Below, piece after piece: positions 4,756-6,917 of a stretch of 6,917 bases of DNA; position 1 is the stretch's first letter; each line of letters begins with the position of its first letter. The DNA lies in contig JAFASB010000501.1 of assembly GCA_019244985.1 (NCBI GenBank), positions 1-6,917 of the forward strand. Direction: 5' to 3'. Under the pieces are notes generated by a model. The model made no database searches, was not told the DNA's origin, and worked only from the letters and a program-made list of their open reading frames with translations. Made by a program: the position numbers and the translations under genes. The stretch is from Acidimicrobiia bacterium (GTDB lineage Bacteria; Actinomycetota; Acidimicrobiia; Acidimicrobiales; AC-14).

Positions 4756-6917
4756 ATGAGCCTGCACTTTCGGACCTGCCCGCTGTGCGAGGCCACTTGC
4801 GCACTCGAGATCGAGGTCAAGGACGACGGCCCGTCGGTCGCATCCGCGGTGACCGCGACGATCCGTGGAGCAAGGGCTACATCTGTCCCAAGGGCTCCAC
4901 GCTGAAGCAGCTGCACGAGGACTCCGACCGAGTTCGCACGCCGATGGTCCGGGGTGAAGACGGCGAGCTGCACCCGTGTTCGTGGGGGGAGGCGTTCGCC
5001 GAGGTCGAGCGCCGGCTGATGCCGATCATCGAACAGCACGGTCGCGACGCGGTGGCGGTCTACATAGGCAACCCCACCGTGCACAACCTCGGCGGGCTGC
5101 TGTTCACCAAGCCCCTGGTGAAGGCCCTGGGCACGAAGAACGTGTACTCGGCAAGCACGGTCGACCAACGGCCCAAGGAGATCAGCACCGGGCTGATGTT
5201 CGGCACGCCGATCGCCTTCGCCGTGCCCGACCTCGACCGCACCGACTACCTGATGATCCTCGGCGGGAACCCGTGGGCTTCGAACGGATCGCTGGCGACG
5301 GCGCCCGACTGGCCGGGCCGCCTGAAGGGCATCCAGGAGCGAGGCGGGCGCGTGGTCGTCGTCGACCCAAAGCGCACCAAGACGGCCGAGGAGTCGGACG
5401 AGCACGTTCCCATCCGGCCGGGCACCGATGCCCTCTTGTTGATGGCGATGGTCAACGTGCTGTTCACCGAAGACCTTGTCGACCTGGGCGATGCCGCCGG
5501 CTACGTCGACGGCGTCGAGGTGGTGCGCGAGCTGTGCGCAGAGTTCGCGCCCGAGGCAGTGTCCGAGGCGTGCGCGATCGACGCCTCCACGATTTGCCGC
5601 TTGACCCGGGAGGTGGCGGCCGCACCGACGGCCGCGGTGTACGGCCGGGTCGGCACGTCGACCCAGGAGTTCGGCACTCTCTGCTGCTGGCTGGTCGACG
5701 TCATCAACACGCTGACCGGGAATCTCGACCGCCCTGGTGGCGTCATGTTCTCCAAGCCGGCGGCCGGGTCCGGCAACACCCGAGGCCCGCGTGGAGGCCG
5801 CGGCATCAAGCTCGGCCGCCACCGCAGCCGGGTGCGAGGCTTGCCCGAGACGCTGGGCGAGCTTCCCGTCGTGTGTCTGGCCGAGGAGATCGACACGCCG
5901 GGCGAGGGCCAGGTGCGGGCGCTGTTCACGTCGGCCGGCAATCCCGTGCTGTCGACGCCGAACGGCGGGCGCCTCGACGCCGCCATGGAGCGTCTCGAGC
6001 TCGTCGTGTGCGTCGATCCCTACCTCAACGAGACGACCCGCCACGCCCATGTCCTGCTGCCGCCGCCGAGCGCGCTGCAGCGGAGCCATTACGACGTCGC
6101 CTTCTGGTCGTTCTCGACGCGCAACTACGCCAAATACTCGGCGCCGGTACTGCCGCTCGACGAGGGCCAAATCGAAGAATGGAAGATCCTCGCCAAGCTG
6201 GCGTTGATCGCCCAAGGGATGGGTGCGGATGCAGACGTGTCGGTGGTTGACGACCTGGTTATCGACACGCTGGCCCGGTCTGCCGGCTTCGACGTGTCTC
6301 TCCTGGTGCCGCGCGTCGGCCCTGAGCGCATTCTCGACTTGATGCTGCGCACGGGGCCCTATGAGGTGACGCTGGACGAGGTGATGGCCCACGAGCACGG
6401 ACTGGATCTGGGCCCGTTGGAGCCCCGTCTGCCGGACGCGTTGCGTACGGCGTCGGGCAACGTGGAACTGGCGCCCCAGCCAATGGTTGACGACGTGCCT
6501 CGTCTCCGGTCCGCGTTGGGTCGCGCGAGCAACGGCGGGTTCGTGCTGATCGGCCGGCGTCACCTGCGGTCGAACAACTCGTGGATGCACAACGTGAACG
6601 TGCTGGTGAAGGGCAAGCCACAGTGCACGCTCCAGGTGAATCCTTCGGACGCCGAACGGGTTGGCATCACCGACGGCGGCTCGGCCAAAGTCTCGTCGCG
6701 AGTCGGCGCGGTGGTGGCCGATGTCGAAATCACCGATGCGGTGATGCCGGGCGTCGTCTCGCTGCCCCATGGATGGGGTCACGACCTACCTGGTGTGCAG
6801 ATGTCGATCGCGTCTGCGCACGCCGGCGTGAACTCGAATGTCCTCGCCGACGAGGAGATGTTCGACGTCATCTCAGGCAACGCCGTGCTGAACGGGATCC
6901 CGGTGGAGGTTGTCCCC
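4756..6917 (+). CDS. Molybdopterin (bis-MGD) oxidoreductase, frameshifted near the start and cut at the right edge
   Basis: The protein starts MSLHFRTCPLCEATC, a CxxCxxxC iron-sulfur motif (Cys8, 11, 15) whose fourth cysteine is in GYICPKG (about residue 44). This is the N-terminal [4Fe-4S] domain of the DMSO reductase/formate dehydrogenase family. After it come the cofactor-binding domains (GGNPWASN about 170-177, VVVVDPKRTKTAEESD, IRPGTDALLLMAM, SAGNPVLSTPNG) and a C-terminal dinucleotide-binding domain from about 596 (LIGRRHLRSNNSWMHN, LPHGWGHD, NAVLNGIPVEVVP). It would be a cytosolic redox enzyme: no twin-arginine signal is present. The reading frame changes between about 4828 and 4836; as written, the ATG 4756 frame stops at TGA 4903-4905. 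Adding one base (GGCCGCGTC in place of GGCCCGTC) restores DDGRVGRIRGDRDDPW and about 720 residues. From 4836 on the frame is open for 694 codons to the edge, and the end looks complete within a few residues. Substrate and partners are unknown. Other start codons in the downstream frame, TTG 4797 or ATG 4944, would lose the cysteine cluster. Confidence 0.88.

Noticed and set aside
4648..4767. 40-residue N-terminal extension of the glycosyltransferase
   Set aside because: It crosses the repeated upstream block and the start of the divergent gene. The first transmembrane helix fits a start at 4647.
4976..6250. 424-codon plus-strand open frame
   Set aside because: An Arg/Pro/Gly-rich alternate frame of the molybdopterin gene, with no domain pattern.
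4647..6782. 711-codon open frame on the minus strand opposite the molybdopterin gene
   Set aside because: It encodes a low-complexity Arg/His/Gln-rich product with no recognisable domain, while the plus strand carries clear family motifs throughout. Long antisense frames are common opposite high-GC genes.

Overview
The window is high-GC DNA with dense, short-spaced genes on both strands. The gene content is that of a free-living actinobacterium: an F420/deazaflavin-dependent nitroreductase-family protein, an acyl-CoA dehydrogenase resembling mycobacterial FadE26, a phytanoyl-CoA dioxygenase-family protein, and start codons that look leaderless. A lineage such as Acidimicrobiia is possible, but the class cannot be fixed from this sequence. 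There is no rRNA, tRNA, CRISPR array, transposase or phage gene, and no gene-free stretch longer than about 110 bases.

Layout, left to right. At 1-133 (minus) is the N-terminus of a deazaflavin-dependent oxidoreductase, cut by the window edge. It diverges from an acyl-CoA dehydrogenase at 172-1344 (plus). The 38 bases between them hold a perfect 9-bp inverted repeat whose two arms each contain a TACTGT -10-like hexamer just before a start codon, so both genes probably make leaderless transcripts. Converging on the dehydrogenase is a minus-strand two-gene operon: a YgjP/DUF45-type zinc metallopeptidase (2181-2684), then a phytanoyl-CoA dioxygenase-family Fe(II)/2-oxoglutarate enzyme (1408-2184), joined by an ATGA start/stop overlap. 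Diverging from the operon is a small two-helix membrane protein with a beta-rich, possibly PH-like domain (2735-3160, plus). It ends 11 bases from the end of a convergent GT-C-type membrane glycosyltransferase (3172-4647, minus). The right third holds a large molybdopterin oxidoreductase (4756-6917, plus) with a [4Fe-4S] motif. Its reading frame is broken once near codon 26, and it runs off the right edge apparently within a few residues of its natural end.

The genes do not form one obvious pathway. The left-hand genes fit lipid or steroid-type acyl-CoA oxidation and redox chemistry; the others look like single housekeeping or accessory genes. The most notable non-coding structures are the shared inverted-repeat promoter at 137-166 and a 58-nt repeat (49 of 58 identical) found upstream of two unrelated minus-strand genes (2681-2738 and 4644-4701), which ends at their start codons. 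No new multi-gene system is evident.
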